Shown: in pieces, positions 28,355 to 38,400 of the stretch
How the letters are laid out: each line of letters begins with the position of its first letter
How positions within the stretch are numbered: position 1 is the first letter of the stretch
NCBI GenBank assembly: GCA_003223245.1
Contig: QHYI01000117.1
Location: forward strand, 17,342 to 81,341
Reading direction: 5' to 3'
DNA: 64,000 nt
Source: Acidobacteriota bacterium
GTDB lineage: Bacteria; Acidobacteriota; Terriglobia; Acidiferrales; UBA7541
Program-made: the position numbers and the translations under genes
Notes under the pieces: model-generated
What the model was told of the DNA's origin: nothing
Databases searched by the model: none
Seen by the model: the letters and a program-made list of their open reading frames with translations, nothing else

Positions 28355-29077
28355 TCAGAGGGCGGGGCCCTGGTTGTCGATCATTTTTAGAGGCTCGAAG
28401 TTGACGCGCAGGTTGGAACCTTCGATCTTGCAATTGAACTCGACACTCTTTTCGTCGGGGCCAATGGTAGGTTCGCCGGAAGCCGTCTTCTTGGGGAAGA
28501 AGAAAACGGCGGCGCTGACCTGGCTTTTTTCACCGCGCTCGTAAACGACATGACTGGGGGCGATTTTCTGCTTGGATTTTTTGGGCTCCAGGAAAGAGTT
28601 GGCCTGGAAGAATTTTTCATCGTGCCGAACAAAAGGAGTCATGTCCTCGGATTGTATGACGATCTGATACTCTTCCTGCGGCTGGCTTGCGTATTTATCG
28701 ACATCCACGTCTGTTTTTCCGCCATGCAGGATGGCCCTGCGCGCGGAAGCAGCGCGCATGACCCGGGAAGACGCCCAGTAAACATCCATTTCCAATTCAC
28801 TGGCTGAAGCCTCGTTTGACCCTTGGGCGCCCGGCATGCCTTTGCCAGAACCAGGAAGCTGCGGATTCTGTGCCTCCTCTTGCGAAACAGCGGGCCACGT
28901 GCGTGTAACGGTGGCTTTGCGCGCCCAAGGTGAATCGGTGAAGACCCGCTGGATGTCTTTGTCGTCCCATTGGTCATAGGGCTTGCCTTTCCAGGGGACG
29001 GCGGCGGCCCAAGCAAGAGATGAAAAGACCAGAAGAACGAGAAGAAGCTTAATTTTTTTCCGTAAGACGTTTTGCAT
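28355..29077 (-). CDS. Secreted protein of unknown function, paralogue of 34567-35349
   Basis: 240 residues with a Sec leader (KLLLVLLVFSSLAWAA). I do not recognise a named family. Conserved features shared with the paralogue at 34567-35349 are a start block PWKGKPYDQW..LTDSPWAR-type (here VFTDSPWARKATVTRTW), YWASSRVMRAASARRAILHG, DKYASQPQEEYQIVIQSEDM, TPFVRHDEKFFQ, VFFFPKKTASGEPTI and a terminal DNQGPAL. The tryptophan-rich TDSPWA start recalls GWxTD proteins but is not the same motif. A run of G/A-rich sequence near 75-90 is variable between the copies. AAAGGGGG precedes the ATG. It is followed downstream by the ADOP/PadR unit and preceded by the broken CRTAC1 gene. Confidence 0.8.
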   Translation of the reverse strand: MQNVLRKKIKLLLVLLVFSSLAWAAAVPWKGKPYDQWDDKDIQRVFTDSPWARKATVTRTWPAVSQEEAQNPQLPGSGKGMPGAQGSNEASASELEMDVYWASSRVMRAASARRAILHGGKTDVDVDKYASQPQEEYQIVIQSEDMTPFVRHDEKFFQANSFLEPKKSKQKIAPSHVVYERGEKSQVSAAVFFFPKKTASGEPTIGPDEKSVEFNCKIEGSNLRVNFEPLKMIDNQGPAL

Positions 29078-29132
29078 GGCTGGCCCCCTTTCCTACAACT
29101 CACATCATAAAGGGTCCGTCAAAGGGCTGATC

Positions 29133-31060
29133 CTAGAAATAAGACGCCGAAAGGGTCGCTTGGGTTGCGGAGCGGAATTTGACCAACGAACGAAAACTGT
29201 TTTTCCCTTCGGTGATTTCGATCCTCTGGCGCACGGGAATGTTTTGGAAGGATTGGCGCAGGCCACTGGGCCAGTCAATTTGCAGGCGGTCGACTTGCTG
29301 CTCGCGACCGAGACCGAGGTGAACAATCCGGGAATTATTGCTGCCGAAACCGTTGCCGCCATTCACCCACTTAAAGACTTTGCGCTTGTCGGCCAGTGCC
29401 GAAACTTTAGTGCCGATGGCGTCGCGATTCGAGCGCGTGCCGACCAGCCGAACCTCGAGGGAGTTATTGCCGGAGCCTGAATTGCGGTACAGGCGACTGG
29501 TTTCGCGCGTGCCCCAATAAAATCCGCCAAACGAGCCAAAGAGGCTCAGATTGCCGCTGTCGTCGTAGTCGGCGAGCGCTGTGCCATGCAGCATGCCAAA
29601 GTGCACGAACCCCGCGGATTCGGCAATGTCCGTGAAGCGGCCTTTGCCGTCGTTGTGGAACAGCGGTTTGGGCTCGGTCCAATCGAGCTCCGGGTTACCG
29701 GTGCCGATGGTGATTTCGTCAAAGCCGTCGTTATCGAAGTCGCCGGCTTGCGTGGACATGCCGCCGTACCAGCCCGTAATGCCCACTTCCTCGGTGACGT
29801 TGCGGAAAGTTCCGTCCCCGTTATTGCGAAACAGCAATTGGCGTTGCGCGCGGGGAATTGCAGCGCCGCTCATCTTGGCCTCGATCATAGCGTTGACGGT
29901 CAAATCTCCGCCGGGGTACGTGCAGACAAAAAGATCGAGGTTGCCGTCATTGTCATAGTCGAGGAAGACCGGCGTATACGCGGCGGCCTGGGTACGGATG
30001 CCAGCTGGAACGCTGACATCTTCAAAACGGCCGTTGCCGAGATTGCGGAACAAAAACGGACCGGCATCATAGCTCGTGGCTAGTAAATCCTGCCGGCCAT
30101 CGCCGTCATAATCGCCCCAGGCCATAGAAATCCAGCGGGCTTTCTGCGCGAGGCCCGCCTGTTCGCCAACTTCGCGAAATTTCCCGTTGCCTTCATTGTG
30201 ATAGAGGCGGATGCGGTCGCCTCCCTCCGGATCAATGATGCCGGTGGCGACGGCGAGATCGACGCGGCCGTCATGGTCGTAATCCGCCCAAGAGGAGCCG
30301 AAGGCATTCACGGGCGCGGCCAGACCAGCGCTATCGGTAACATCGACAAAGCGTTTGCCACTTTCGTTATGGAACAGGAAGAGCCGCCCCCCGCCGCCCC
30401 AGCCATTGCTGGTCAGAAAGATGTCCTGGAAACCGTCATTGTCATAGTCAATGAACTGGGAGGCATAACAAAGGGAGCGCGTTCGGCGCCGGTAAGGATG
30501 TCTTCGTGACCATCGTTGTCGAAGTCGCCCCAGGCAGCGCCTCGGCCAAGAGCGAGCCTGCCGGCACCGGCGGCATCCGTGACATCGCGAAACTGAAACG
30601 TTGCGGGAGAAGAAGGCGGGGTTTTCAGGCGGAACTCTTTGGGAATCGTGCTCTCCGGCTGGCCGGCGTGAAGGGTGAGCGTGCGAAGCATCCATGAGTA
30701 GCGGATCTCGCCCGGTGTATCGCGGCAGGCTTGCAGCGCGTAGGGAATGCCTTCGGCGTAGCGCTCCAGGCGGAGATAGATCGTGGCAATGACGTAGGGA
30801 ACGACTCCGGGACGCTCCTTGACGGCTGGGATCAGCGTTTTTAGAGCTTCATCGAAGCGCCCCGCAAAAAGAGGATGCTTGGCTTCTTCGTACTGAGCCA
30901 AATCGGGGAAGTGGGGCAGTCCAGAATGGGGGCTGTCGTGTTGGAAGTTGAGGAATTTTTCGAGTGGGTCGCGAGCCGGGACCCGGCCAGTGAAAAAGGG
31001 AGTCTGCCAGATACCGGCTGCGCCAAGCAAGGCATCGGTGATGAAGTCGCGACGGTTCAC
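29133..31060 (-). pseudogene. CRTAC1 family protein, frameshifted and apparently missing an internal blade
   Basis: The N-terminal part (from ATG at 31060) has a twin-arginine leader (MNRRDFITDALLGAAGIW), a TPR-like helical region, and the first FG-GAP blade AAWGDFDNDGHEDILTGAER. The frame then breaks near 30471-30485. The rest continues in another frame as CYASQFIDYDNDGFQDIFLT and runs through several DxDxDG blades to an ASPIC/UnbV domain (RDAIGTKVSALADKRK, IDWPSGLRQSFQN), ending at 29133. Between the two blades the usual LYRNxGDGTFxDVT stretch is absent, so the event looks like a deletion of one inter-blade segment with loss of frame, not a lone indel. It could be real decay or an assembly collapse across similar blades. 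Confidence 0.8.
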
Positions 31061-31303
31061 GGTTCAAGCATTCCTCACTGTGCGTCTGCCCGGTTTAAGG
31101 CCAATGGAATTCTAGCACTGACGAGAATAGGACCTCGAAGGCAGCGGTCTGTCGGCTCTCTGGGCAGTCATAGCTTCGCTGCGCTGTCTGGGGCTTTCGG
31201 CGATTCAGGTAAGGGCCTTAGTTTTGCCGGCTTCGCGTGCTCGAAATGGACTCTGGTTCCTTCTGGCCGACCGGGCCGGTTTGCGACATAATGCGCGCGG
31301 GCG

Positions 31304-33055
31304 ATGACGGCCAGCAACATGGAAAGAGGAAATCTTGCGCAAGCGATGGTCTTGGCAGCCACCGGCCTGCTCTGTTTAGCGGCTCCGGCCACGGTCGCGC
31401 AAACCAAAGACTCGCCTGCCGTATCGACGCAGGGCACCGCGCCCCAGGCACACCTTACCGTCCAGACCAATCTCGTGCTGGTTCCCGTGTTCGTTTACGA
31501 CCCAGCGCGCATGGCCGAAGCTCCCAAGGAGGAGATGCCGTGCGCTCGCGAGATGGTGGTTACCTTCTTCAAGCTAACGCCCACACAACCCTTTTTGCCC
31601 AAGGACTGCGACGTGACGGAAGTTCAAGGACTCACAGCCAAGGATTTTCGCCTCTTTGACGACAGGGTTGAGCAGCAAACTGAGAGTTTCGAGGCCGCTG
31701 CCTGGCGAACCGTGGTTCGCGATAATTTCGGATGGCACCTACAAGCCTCCGATACACCGACAGGGATATGGAGTTTGAGCGAACTGAGCGGTCTTAAAAA
31801 GGTGCCGTTCGTGACCACGGATTTCCACATCCTGGCGTATGTGCCGCGCGACGCAAAGGGAGGGTGTCACAAAATTCGAGTGGAGGTAGATCGCGCGAAT
31901 TTGCTTGTTTTCGCCCGCGATGAATATTGCACAGGGCAGTCTCCTTCCGATCCTTTGCTGGGAACCCGTGAGGGAAAGGAGTTGGAACGAATTTTGGCTT
32001 CGGATAAGCGCGGAAAGATTCCGCTGTCGCTTCAGGCAGCGACTTTCTACACCGGCGGAGACCGTTCCCGCGTGGACATTTGCCTGCAATTCCCGTGGAA
32101 TGATCTCTATCGCAACTGGGACCTGTCCAACTGGACGCTGTACGCCAGGATTGGAGTGATGGGCGTGATTCGCAGTAAGGACGGAACGGTTGCAGCGCGC
32201 TTCAGCGATCTTCTCTATCCTCCTTACTGGCCTACTTTCGATCAGGGCGGAAGCAAGTATATCGACTGGGAAAAGGGTACAACGGATCTTTCGACAGCTG
32301 TCCCGCGATTGCTCACGCCAGGTAGCGCCGGGAAAGTGGCTGTCAGCGACAGCGGCACGGGAAATGGCACCTTAGCCCTGGCCTTCAAGAATGCAGCAGG
32401 CGCAAGGAATGCAGTAGGCGAGATTACTCCAGATTACGGTGCCATCAAGACAGCTCTGGACAGTTCTGACCCGTTCTGGCTCCCAACTCGCTACGAAACG
32501 CAAGTTGACCTTCCCGCAGGCGATTACGATCTTGAAGTGGTTCTCAACGATGGATGGAATTCCGGCCGCGCTAAGATGCCGCTCACGGTTGAACCCTACG
32601 ACGGCAAGCAACTGGCGCTGAGCTCGGTGGCTTTGTGCAAGAGCCTGCGGAGCGCAGCCGTCGCCGCCAAAGAGAATGCGCAAGCAAATTTCGCTCCCCA
32701 GTACCTTCCGTTGGTCAGCAAAGGCATTTTGTTTAGCCCCGCCGGCGACACAAGCTTCGCTAAAGGCGAACCGCTGTATGCCTACTTCGAAGTCTACGAG
32801 CCGCAGCTTACGGAAAATGCGGCCGCGCCCATGTCGCTGCATATGAGAGTTGTCGATTCAAATGCAGGCAACATCAAAGAGAATTTCGCGCCCATCGACG
32901 CCGCCCCCTACCAACGGCCGGAGAGTTCCGTGCTGCGTATCGGGCGGAAGGTGCCGATCGATCAGCTTCCGGCGGGAAATTACCGGCTCGAAGTGCAAGC
33001 TACCGGATCAAATGGAAGCACCCCGTGGCGGTCGGCAAATTTCGAAGTCAAATGA
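31304..33055 (+). CDS. VWFA-related acidobacterial family protein lacking the VWA core
   Basis: Secreted protein of 583 residues with a leader ending in APATVAQ. The start looks like the N-terminal arm of the acidobacterial VWFA-related family (VQTNLVLVPVFVYD, GLTAKDFRLFDDRVEQQTES). About 25 residues after FGWHLQASDTPTG it jumps to what is normally the family's C-terminal arm (FHILAYVPRDAKGGCHKIRV, NLLVFARDEYC). The roughly 150-residue VWA domain with its MIDAS DxSxS motif is missing. The remaining 370 residues (from about 210) are beta-rich and unrecognised, with an LPAGDYDLEVVLNDGWNS-type sandwich. ATG at 31304 is used; another ATG five codons later is possible. It is convergent with the TPR gene, 9 bases away. 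Confidence 0.78.
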   Translation: MTASNMERGNLAQAMVLAATGLLCLAAPATVAQTKDSPAVSTQGTAPQAHLTVQTNLVLVPVFVYDPARMAEAPKEEMPCAREMVVTFFKLTPTQPFLPKDCDVTEVQGLTAKDFRLFDDRVEQQTESFEAAAWRTVVRDNFGWHLQASDTPTGIWSLSELSGLKKVPFVTTDFHILAYVPRDAKGGCHKIRVEVDRANLLVFARDEYCTGQSPSDPLLGTREGKELERILASDKRGKIPLSLQAATFYTGGDRSRVDICLQFPWNDLYRNWDLSNWTLYARIGVMGVIRSKDGTVAARFSDLLYPPYWPTFDQGGSKYIDWEKGTTDLSTAVPRLLTPGSAGKVAVSDSGTGNGTLALAFKNAAGARNAVGEITPDYGAIKTALDSSDPFWLPTRYETQVDLPAGDYDLEVVLNDGWNSGRAKMPLTVEPYDGKQLALSSVALCKSLRSAAVAAKENAQANFAPQYLPLVSKGILFSPAGDTSFAKGEPLYAYFEVYEPQLTENAAAPMSLHMRVVDSNAGNIKENFAPIDAAPYQRPESSVLRIGRKVPIDQLPAGNYRLEVQATGSNGSTPWRSANFEVK

Positions 33056-33064
33056 ACCAAGGGC

Positions 33065-34276
33065 CTATGAGGTAGAGTGGGAGCCGGAGAGGGCGGCACA
33101 GCGATCGTATTCGGCTTTGGCTTTATCAGCGAGTCCCCGCTGGCGATAAACAGCAGCAAGCAGGCAATGAAGATTGGGAACTTGCGGCGAAAGCTCAACC
33201 GCTTTCTCCAGTTCCACCTGCGCATCGGCTAGCCGGTGCAGCAGAGAGTAAGCTTTTCCGAGCTCTTCGTGCGCTTTGGATACGTTTGGAGAAATAGCAA
33301 TGGACTGCACGAGGTAGGGCACGGCTTTTTCCGGTTGATTTTGGCTCAGGTAAAGGTGCGCGAGCTCAATGAACGGCTCGGGATTTCTGGCAGAGCTTTC
33401 CGTTTGCCAAGCGATAGCATTCTCGAAGGCTTGGGTGGCTTCCTCGGGCCGTTGGAGGCCCTCATAGGACAAGCCCACGTTGTTTTCCGCCTGAACGTTG
33501 TGCGGTTCGAGTTTTAAGCACTGCTCAAAAGCCTCAATCGCCTCGCGAAACTGGCCAGAACTATATTTCATCCGACCCAGGTAATACCAGGCTTGCGGAT
33601 CGCGGGGGTCCGCTTGGAGCGAGCGCGTCAGCCAACGGTCGGCGTCCCCGTTTTCTTTGAGCAGGAGGTAATCGAGGGCAACGATCTTCAGGTCGAATGC
33701 GCTAGGAACGTGATATTTTGCTCCGGCGGTAAACTCCGCAAGCGACTCCTTTGCTTTCGCATCGCGAAACTCCGCAACCGCGCCGCTCGCGTCGCCGCTA
33801 TAGAGCAAATTTTCGCCTCGCCCTTTCCCGGCTTCGAGCCATTTCGCCTGGACTTCCCGGAACAGGATGAAACCCAGCAAAAAATGCGCCTCCGCAGAGT
33901 CGGCGTGCGCACGCAAAAAGTCTCTTGTGGCGGATTCCGCTTCGCTCAGCTTGCCTTCCTGCAGGAAAGACCGGGCTCGAGCAAGCGCGGGATCGGGCGC
34001 GAGCGGCTCGTCAGGCTTGACAGTGTTTTTGGAAGCTGCGGAACTGAGGCTCGCCTGAGCTGCGCCGGCCGCCGTCGCGGGAGACGGGCCTCGCTGGGTT
34101 TTGTCCGGGGAGCTTTGCGCTCTGGCGGCTGCATCATAGGAGAAACAGAGAAAGCACAACAGGCAGGACCGGGAAAGAGAGGCGCCAATCTTCGAGCCCC
34201 TGCGAGGCACTGTGCGGGAGCATAGGAAGGAAGGAACGCGCGCAGGAAGTCTGCCGAGACCCACGTCAAAGCGCAT
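33065..34276 (-). CDS. Secreted tetratricopeptide repeat protein (paralogue of 18252-19379)
   Basis: 403 residues from the ATG at 34276; the frame extends 80 codons upstream but that extension is low-complexity and unlike the family. The leader contains a cysteine-rich hydrophobic core (CLLCFLCFSYDAAARA). About seven TPR units follow (AHFLLGFILFREVQAK, AWYYLGRMKYSSGQFREA, NVQAENNVGLSYEGLQRP). The C-terminus YDRCAALSGSHS matches the paralogue at 18252-19379. A TATAAT hexamer at 34304-34309 lies 28 bases upstream of the start, with no convincing -35, and is the probable -10. Its neighbours are the unknown-family paralogue at 34567 and the VWFA-related gene. Function unknown. Confidence 0.82.
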   Translation of the reverse strand: MRFDVGLGRLPARVPSFLCSRTVPRRGSKIGASLSRSCLLCFLCFSYDAAARAQSSPDKTQRGPSPATAAGAAQASLSSAASKNTVKPDEPLAPDPALARARSFLQEGKLSEAESATRDFLRAHADSAEAHFLLGFILFREVQAKWLEAGKGRGENLLYSGDASGAVAEFRDAKAKESLAEFTAGAKYHVPSAFDLKIVALDYLLLKENGDADRWLTRSLQADPRDPQAWYYLGRMKYSSGQFREAIEAFEQCLKLEPHNVQAENNVGLSYEGLQRPEEATQAFENAIAWQTESSARNPEPFIELAHLYLSQNQPEKAVPYLVQSIAISPNVSKAHEELGKAYSLLHRLADAQVELEKAVELSPQVPNLHCLLAAVYRQRGLADKAKAEYDRCAALSGSHSTS

Positions 34277-34566
34277 AGAAGACACCGCAAAATCCCCTTG
34301 GCAATTATAAGGCAAGACCCCACCAACACCCACCCACTGTTGTAAGACACTGAAAAAAAATGGGTTACAAATTGGGAAGTACATAAGTGCAAGAAAACAA
34401 AAGAGAGTGGGAAGTGGTGAGTGGTTAGTCGGGAGAGAGAAGAAACAGGAGCAAAGAAGGGAGTGGTAGCGCGCTGAGAGGCTTGGCGAGCTTGCAGTCG
34501 AGAGTTTACAACTCATGATAAGCCATTTTTCCTATCTTGTTAAATCTGTCTAAGCCACGCAGGCGG

Positions 34567-35349
34567 TTAAAGCGCAGGACCGGACTGATCCACCATTTCC
34601 AGCGGCGTGAAACTCACGCGCACCGTGGAGTCCGCAATCTTGCAGGAGAATTGCACTTCCTTGTCGTCGACGGAAACTGTGGGAGTGCCTGAAGAAGTAG
34701 TCTTGGGAAAGAAAAAGATGGCGTCCTGAACCCTTCCCTTCGTGTTTTTTTCATAGACGACATGGGTGGGCGAAATCTTATCTTTACTCTTTTTTGTTTG
34801 AAGAAACGCATTGTCCTGGAAGAACTTTTCGTCATGCTGCGCAAAAGGGGTCATGTCCTCCATGCGCAGGACAATCTGATACTCGCTCTGGGGCTGGGCG
34901 GCGTACTTGTCAACGTCTACCGGCTGGCCGTGCAGAACGGCCTCGCGCGCGGTGGCGGCGCGAATCACTCGCGAGGACTGCCAGAAAATCTGAACATTCA
35001 GGTCCCTCCACGTTTCCTCCCCGGCCCGCACAGGAGTAGTTGCAGCACCTCCGGCCTGGCCCACTGGGCCTCCAGGCGATGCTTGTCTGACGCCCCCGTT
35101 GATCTTTGGTTCGCCGGGAACGTCTTTTTCTGAAACTGGAAGCCATGAACGGTGAATCGTAGTTACCCGCACCCACGGTGAATCGGTGAGGATAGATTGA
35201 AGCTCCTTTTCGCTCCATTCTTGATACGACTTGGTCTTCCAAGGCTTGGCTCCAGCTGAAAGGAGGGCAGCCCCAAGAAGCAAAGCAAGGACCAGACCCA
35301 AGTGCCTTGAGAAACTTTTCGAATCGACGAAATTAGTACGAAGCTTCAT
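34567..35349 (-). CDS. Secreted protein of unknown function, paralogue of 28355-29077
   Basis: 260 residues from the ATG at 35349, which has GGAGGGG just upstream; the longer open frame starts in unrelated sequence. The leader is LGLVLALLLGAALLSAGA. It shares with the copy at 28355-29077 the blocks PWKTKSYQEWSEKELQSILT, DSPWVR, FWQSSRVIRAATAREAVLHG, DKYAAQPQSEYQIVLRMEDM, TPFAQHDEKFFQDNAFLQTK, IFFFPKTTSSGTPTV and terminal DQSGPAL. Most of the difference is a Gly/Pro-rich loop near 75-95. I do not know the family. Both copies are on the minus strand about 6 kb apart, so they form a direct repeat around the CRTAC1/VWFA/TPR segment. Confidence 0.8.
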   Translation of the reverse strand: MKLRTNFVDSKSFSRHLGLVLALLLGAALLSAGAKPWKTKSYQEWSEKELQSILTDSPWVRVTTIHRSWLPVSEKDVPGEPKINGGVRQASPGGPVGQAGGAATTPVRAGEETWRDLNVQIFWQSSRVIRAATAREAVLHGQPVDVDKYAAQPQSEYQIVLRMEDMTPFAQHDEKFFQDNAFLQTKKSKDKISPTHVVYEKNTKGRVQDAIFFFPKTTSSGTPTVSVDDKEVQFSCKIADSTVRVSFTPLEMVDQSGPAL

Positions 35350-35441
35350 TGCCCCTCCAAAAGGCAAAGCCAAGGCCCAGGGGGCCCTGGCTTTCGAATG
35401 CCTGTGAAACCAAAGTTTAGAGCTTTCTTGCCCTGAGGGAA

Positions 35442-38400
35442 TCAGAAGTTTAGCTTGAAGGACGCTTGCCCCACCCGTGGGCCGTTGCCCTGGCAGGGAA
35501 CTCCTGGCTGGGTGTTCAGACCAAAGTTCGAATCGCCTACATTCGTATCCACGCAAGCGCCGGGGAGCATGCGGTTGAACACATTAAAGAATTCTATACC
35601 CAATTCACCGCTATATCGCTCGCCAAAGAAAAACTTCTTGGAGAGCGACATGTCTTCATCAAAGTACGGCGGGAATCGCAGGTCATTATAGAGTGGGGCC
35701 GCGTTTCCAATTGTCCAAGCCCCGGGGAATGTGAATTTGTTGGGGTTAAATGCCGCGAATGTTCCTGCGGCGCAGGGCATAGAAGTGCAAGGATGATAGT
35801 TTGCGGCTGACCAATTCACATCGAACCCGCCTGCGCTAACGAAGTTGGGTGGGTTGCCCTGCGGAGTATAGGCTAGGGGCGTGCAGTTAAAAGTGCCATT
35901 ACACGAGGTAATGTTGAATGGCGTACCGCTCCAGTACCAGTTGACCATGGAAAGCTTCCAGCCGCCAGCCACATTCCTCATAAGCGTGCCCCCCTTATTC
36001 AGGAACTTTCCCCCGGGGCCAAGAGGCAATTCATAACTCCCGGCCATGGTAAGCACGTGAGTCTGGTCACTATTGCCTACAGACCATTCTGCTGCCTGAT
36101 TTGCCGGATTGAGACCTTTGGTATTGAAGGTGGAAAAACCGCTGTTCGTATTCGACAAGTACCTCGACAGGGTGTAAGAGACCAGGAAGGTCAGTCCGCT
36201 ACCCGTGCGTTTCTGGAAACTCATCTGAAGCGCGTTGTACTTGTCAGCGCCGTTCGTTTCGAAGTTGTTCCTGATGCCGCGGAACATGGGGAAAGGCAGA
36301 AAACCTCGTAACGCCAAGCCGTTTCCGCCGTAATCACACCCAAAATTCGCGTAGGGAGCGTAATATGGACCGCCTGAGAAGCCCGAGAAAGGAGAGCCGG
36401 CTGGGCATCCTCCTGGAGCGATCGTGGTCTGGCCAAAACCTGCCGACTGATAGAGCGTCTGGGCTGCCGCGCTGGTCCACGCCTGCCCGAGAACGCACTG
36501 CTGGTAGAAAACTTCGCTGGGACCTTGTGTGCACGTATTTTGGACGAAGCTGTAATTGAGTGCGTTGGTCGGGTTTACAGCCGAGGGAAGGTGCAGATCG
36601 TGCGTATGCACGCCCGAAACGGACAGAAACATATTCCAAGGCAGTTCCCTTTGAATGCCGACTGTAAATAGCTCGTCGTAGCCCTGTTTTACGTGCCTTA
36701 CCATCTGGTGGGGGAACTGGGTGTCCAGGAAGCCTGGCGTAAGGGGAGGCGCCGAGGGCGCAACCAGTGGATTGCCATCCCACTGTCCATAGCCGGGAAC
36801 CTGATTTGGAAGTGCGTCAAACCCGACGGTGCCAAGCAAGTTGTTTCCGTAGTTTACAGCCGTTTTGTTGACGCCGTACTCAAAAGCACCAGTGTCCAGC
36901 CAGTACCAGGAGAGGCCTCCCAGGACGACCGTTTTGGGCGTCAGTTGGTAGGTGAACCCGGCACGTGGACTGAAATGGGTCCAGATCATGTCCATGTGGC
37001 TCCAGCCAACACAGAGCGTGCATTTCGAGCTGGTCGTGCCCAATTCCGTCATGCCGCCCAAGAGAGGCTGACCTGTCTTTGTGCTAATTGCAGAGGTGTT
37101 GGGAACACTGGCATCGAAGAATGAGAGCTGGTTGTACTTGTTGTCATTGGTGAAGGGAAACGCCAAGTCCCAGCGGGCTCCCCAGTTTAGCGTGAACTTC
37201 GGTGTGATCTTCGTATCGTCTTGGAAATAGGGGGCGACGTAGGTATTGCTCAGTCGCGTGTCGCCCGCGAACTGGCGGTTGGCGGAGTCCGCGTTGCCCA
37301 ACAGGAAACTGGCAAATCCATTGCCAGTGTTCGTACCGGGAGAGGTTCCAAAAGTGGTCGGTTCATTGGGATCGGCGGTAGTTTCCGAATCAAAGCTGAA
37401 ATTCCCAGCACACTGCTGGCATTCATAGTCCCGCTGCCACGTTTTGCGAATGTCCACGCCAAAATTGATGGTGTGCTTGCCATGTTGCCACAGCCAGTTG
37501 TTCATGATGGAGATACCATACTTATGATTGATCGAGTATTGCCAGCCGCCCGTGCCCCAGCTAATGGGTTCCCAAGGACCGCCTCCAAAATTAATCCCAG
37601 GCAGGAAAGATCCGCCATAGGGACCAGGCTGAGTGGCATTAAATGAGCCGCTGGGAGGGGGAGGAGCCGTCTGGTAAAAGTCGTTGTTTTGGTGGACCCA
37701 AAGCACTCCCGCAGTCATGACCAGGCTCGGCGAAATAGCATAGGAGTACCTTGGCTCTAGTCCATAAGCAGGCTCGTAGTTCCAGGTCTGATTGTTCAAT
37801 GTACTGGTAGTCCAGCCTGCGGGAAGGTAGTGATACTGTCTCCAATAGAGGAAATGAAGAGCCTGTTTCGTGGTGAGATTATGATCGATGTTGAACATCC
37901 AATCTTTATCTGTCTGTACCGGAACGTAGGAGGGACTGAAGTTGAGCCTTTCCGATCCCGGTGTCGAGAATGGAACTGTGGGTTTCGGGATGAGACCCAA
38001 TAGAGCCTTAGAGTTGGCGCTGAAGCAGCTGGTCGGGATTTTATTTCCGGTCCACTGTGTTCCCGGGCTGCCAGGTCCTGTAGAAGGGACTACACATCCC
38101 GACGGGATGAGGGAAGGGCTGGACGCCCAAGCAATGGGAACAAAAATAGGGATCGGCGTGCCGGTGCTCGGGTTGACTAACGCGCTGAAGTCACCGCCAA
38201 CTTCGGCTGGAGTGGGAAGTGTTACAGGGCTCTGTCCCAGACCGAACCGGTATTTGTCTATGCTGAAGAACAAAAGCCCCAGTCATTTTGAATGTTCGGG
38301 CAGGCTTCGCCCACGACGCCAACGCAGTTCGGATTTATGTCATTGAAAGCGCCTGCGGCACCCATATACTTATCATCCCTGTAAAAGAAAAACGCATTGC

